Source: Lewinellaceae bacterium
Lineage (GTDB): Bacteria; Bacteroidota; Bacteroidia; Chitinophagales; Saprospiraceae
DNA length: 64,000 nt
Assembly: GCA_020636075.1 (NCBI GenBank)
Contig: JACJYO010000005.1
Span: 310,001-374,000 of the forward strand
Reading direction: 5' to 3'
Position numbers and translations under genes: made by a program. Below the pieces are notes generated by a model. It was not told the origin of the DNA. It was given only the letters and a program-made list of their open reading frames with translations, and made no database searches. Positions 62,513-64,000 of the stretch are shown here, one piece after another (within the stretch, counting starts at the first letter, position 1; each line of letters begins with the position of its first letter).

Positions 62513-64000
62513 ATGTTCAAATACCTTCTCGTATTATCGCTTTTGTTACCAGCTGGCATCGTTGCCGGTCAAGGGTGGGAACGTGTATTTGACGGCGGAG
62601 GATCTGGGCAAATAAATGATATAGCCATGACTGCTGATGGTGGCTTTGCTATGATAAGCTACTACAACGGTCTGAATCGGGCGCGTCTGCTAAAGACTGA
62701 TGCAGATGGATTCTTACAGTGGACCAAAGATTATTTTCTCGACACACAAACTTCCGGTGAAGCAATTTCAGTCACAAAAGACGGAGGTTATATTATTGCA
62801 GGTTTTCAGCGGACAGCACCTATCCCTCCTAATACTCCTCCGCGTAAAGCGTACATATTGAAAACTGATGCTTTAGGGAATGTAGAGTGGACATATGTTT
62901 TTCCTGGTAATGGCTACGATGCGGAAGCATTAGATGTGCTCGAATTGCCCGATGAAAATGCTTACGTTGTTTGTGGTTACCAAAAAAATATAGCTACGTT
63001 AGAGGATTTTTTAGTTTTCAAAGTAGATGCAGGGGGATCATTGGTTTGGAGTAACACTTTTGGGGCACCGGATATTCAGGAAAAAGGTTTTGCGATTACG
63101 GCCGACTTGAACGGCAATTTGTTGGTTGCTGGCGAACGTAGAGATGGCCCTAGCGATTTTTACATTGTCCATATATTAAATGACTCCGGTATCTCTGACT
63201 GGGATCATACCTATGGTTTTTTTGACGGCCAAGGCAACAAAGCCAACGATGTTGCACGCGACATCACAGTAACCAGTGATGGCAACTTTGTTGTAACAGG
63301 CCAATCCAATGTTTTACCCGATGGCGTTGGTATCCTGATGAAGTTTGAAGGTTCCGGAAACCACAAGCCTGTTTGGCAAACGAACTTTTCGAGAGCAGAT
63401 CTTTACGGATTGGCTAAAACCGCTAGCGGTGGCTTCTTAGTTACTGGAAATCGCCCTTCCACTGATGCGCAAGAGGAGTTGTTTATGGCTCGTGTGGATG
63501 CTGAAGGAGAAAAAATTTGCCAAGTTGCAGTAGGCCGACCTGGCCCTGATCGTGGCTACTGTATAATTCCAACCCCTGATGGAGGTGCAGTTGCTGGAGG
63601 TTCTGGAGAATTATTTGTGGGTTCCTTTACTGAAGAGAGTTTGTACCTGGTTAAGATGGACAAAAACTGCGTCGTCTTTACCAGTTACATTGCCGGGAAA
63701 ATTTTTCACGATTATAATACAAATTGCGTCCGGGATGCAAATGAGCCCGGCCTTGAAGACTGGATTGTTAAAATTGAAAGCCCCAATTTTACCCGGTATG
63801 CTGCAGCCAGAACGGATGGTTCATTTGAGATCCTGGTTGACACAGGTACTTATTTAATCCAATTATTTCCGCCGAACGATTCTTGGGAATCCTGTGATCC
63901 GGTAATTACCCTTCCGGTAGATGCCTTCTCAGATACCTTTTCGATCGACATTCCGGTAAAAGCAAAGTTTGCCTGCCCGCGAAACGAAGTTGATGTGGCC
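62513..64000 (+). CDS. Large secreted repeat protein, 3' end beyond the window
   Basis: An open frame from ATG 62513 runs to the window edge, giving 496 codons with no stop. A signal peptide (MFKYLLVLSLLLPAGIVAGQ) is followed by propeller-like repeats (DIAMTADGGFAMISY, AISVTKDGGYIIAG, ITADLNGNLLVAGE, ITVTSDGNFVVTGQ) over about 30-400. An SdrD-B-like domain begins near IAGKIFHDYNTNCVRDANEP. In this phylum such proteins usually end in a T9SS sorting domain, which would lie outside the window. It is probably a surface-exposed or released protein; function is unknown. Confidence 0.8.
   Translation, partial: MFKYLLVLSLLLPAGIVAGQGWERVFDGGGSGQINDIAMTADGGFAMISYYNGLNRARLLKTDADGFLQWTKDYFLDTQTSGEAISVTKDGGYIIAGFQRTAPIPPNTPPRKAYILKTDALGNVEWTYVFPGNGYDAEALDVLELPDENAYVVCGYQKNIATLEDFLVFKVDAGGSLVWSNTFGAPDIQEKGFAITADLNGNLLVAGERRDGPSDFYIVHILNDSGISDWDHTYGFFDGQGNKANDVARDITVTSDGNFVVTGQSNVLPDGVGILMKFEGSGNHKPVWQTNFSRADLYGLAKTASGGFLVTGNRPSTDAQEELFMARVDAEGEKICQVAVGRPGPDRGYCIIPTPDGGAVAGGSGELFVGSFTEESLYLVKMDKNCVVFTSYIAGKIFHDYNTNCVRDANEPGLEDWIVKIESPNFTRYAAARTDGSFEILVDTGTYLIQLFPPNDSWESCDPVITLPVDAFSDTFSIDIPVKAKFACPRNEVDVA

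Overview
The window is about 64 kb of a Bacteroidota chromosome, most likely from the Saprospiria (Lewinella/Haliscomenobacter-like). The placement is an inference. It rests on TAnnTTTG promoter -7 boxes, weak Shine-Dalgarno sequences, a type IX secretion (T9SS) C-terminal tail, a hybrid two-component system with propeller and AraC domains, a GldE-type protein, and Bacteroidota families such as DUF3078, DUF4230, DUF4382 and ORF6N. No rRNA, insertion sequence, CRISPR array or prophage was seen. One tRNA gene, tRNA-Asp(GTC), is present.

Layout: 1-12.6 kb holds envelope and housekeeping genes: an MscS-like channel, a DUF3078 protein, a low-molecular-weight phosphatase, truA, a glycosyltransferase fused to a degenerate sugar-phosphate transferase module, LptF/G, GldE, a methyltransferase, a CapA-like phosphatase, a DUF4230 protein and a Nudix hydrolase. 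12.6-13.1 kb is a promoter-to-terminator unit with no recognisable gene. 13.1-16.1 kb holds a membrane protein of unknown function and mnmE. 16.2-23.7 kb, on the minus strand, holds a secreted M29-like protein, a T9SS-exported beta-helix protein and a 1362-residue hybrid sensor/regulator. 24.4-29.4 kb is an exosortase locus: two secreted proteins with internal IPTMSEWG or IPAMSEWG signals flank an XrtH-like exosortase and its associated membrane protein. 29.5-33.7 kb holds a serine hydrolase lipoprotein, an ORF6N protein, tryptophan 2,3-dioxygenase and a DUF481 protein. 33.7-39.5 kb is a beta-helix protein followed by 5-oxoprolinase genes pxpB, pxpC and pxpA and an NRAMP-like transporter. 39.6-64 kb is mostly housekeeping: ppdK, tRNA-Asp, gltBD, accA, dapA, recA, rpoN, hflX, prfA and lspA. 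It also holds three proteins of unknown role and a large secreted protein cut by the window edge.

The most interesting locus is the exosortase island. Known IPTL/PEP-CTERM signals sit at the extreme C terminus. Here both candidate substrates continue about 100 residues past the signal, into a conserved region with two more membrane helices, and both carry the same pair of about 105-residue repeats. The second most interesting is the pxp cluster. Its NRAMP-family transporter has lost the metal-binding motifs, which suggests a non-metal substrate linked to 5-oxoproline. The third is the orphan structured transcription unit at 12.67-13.10 kb.
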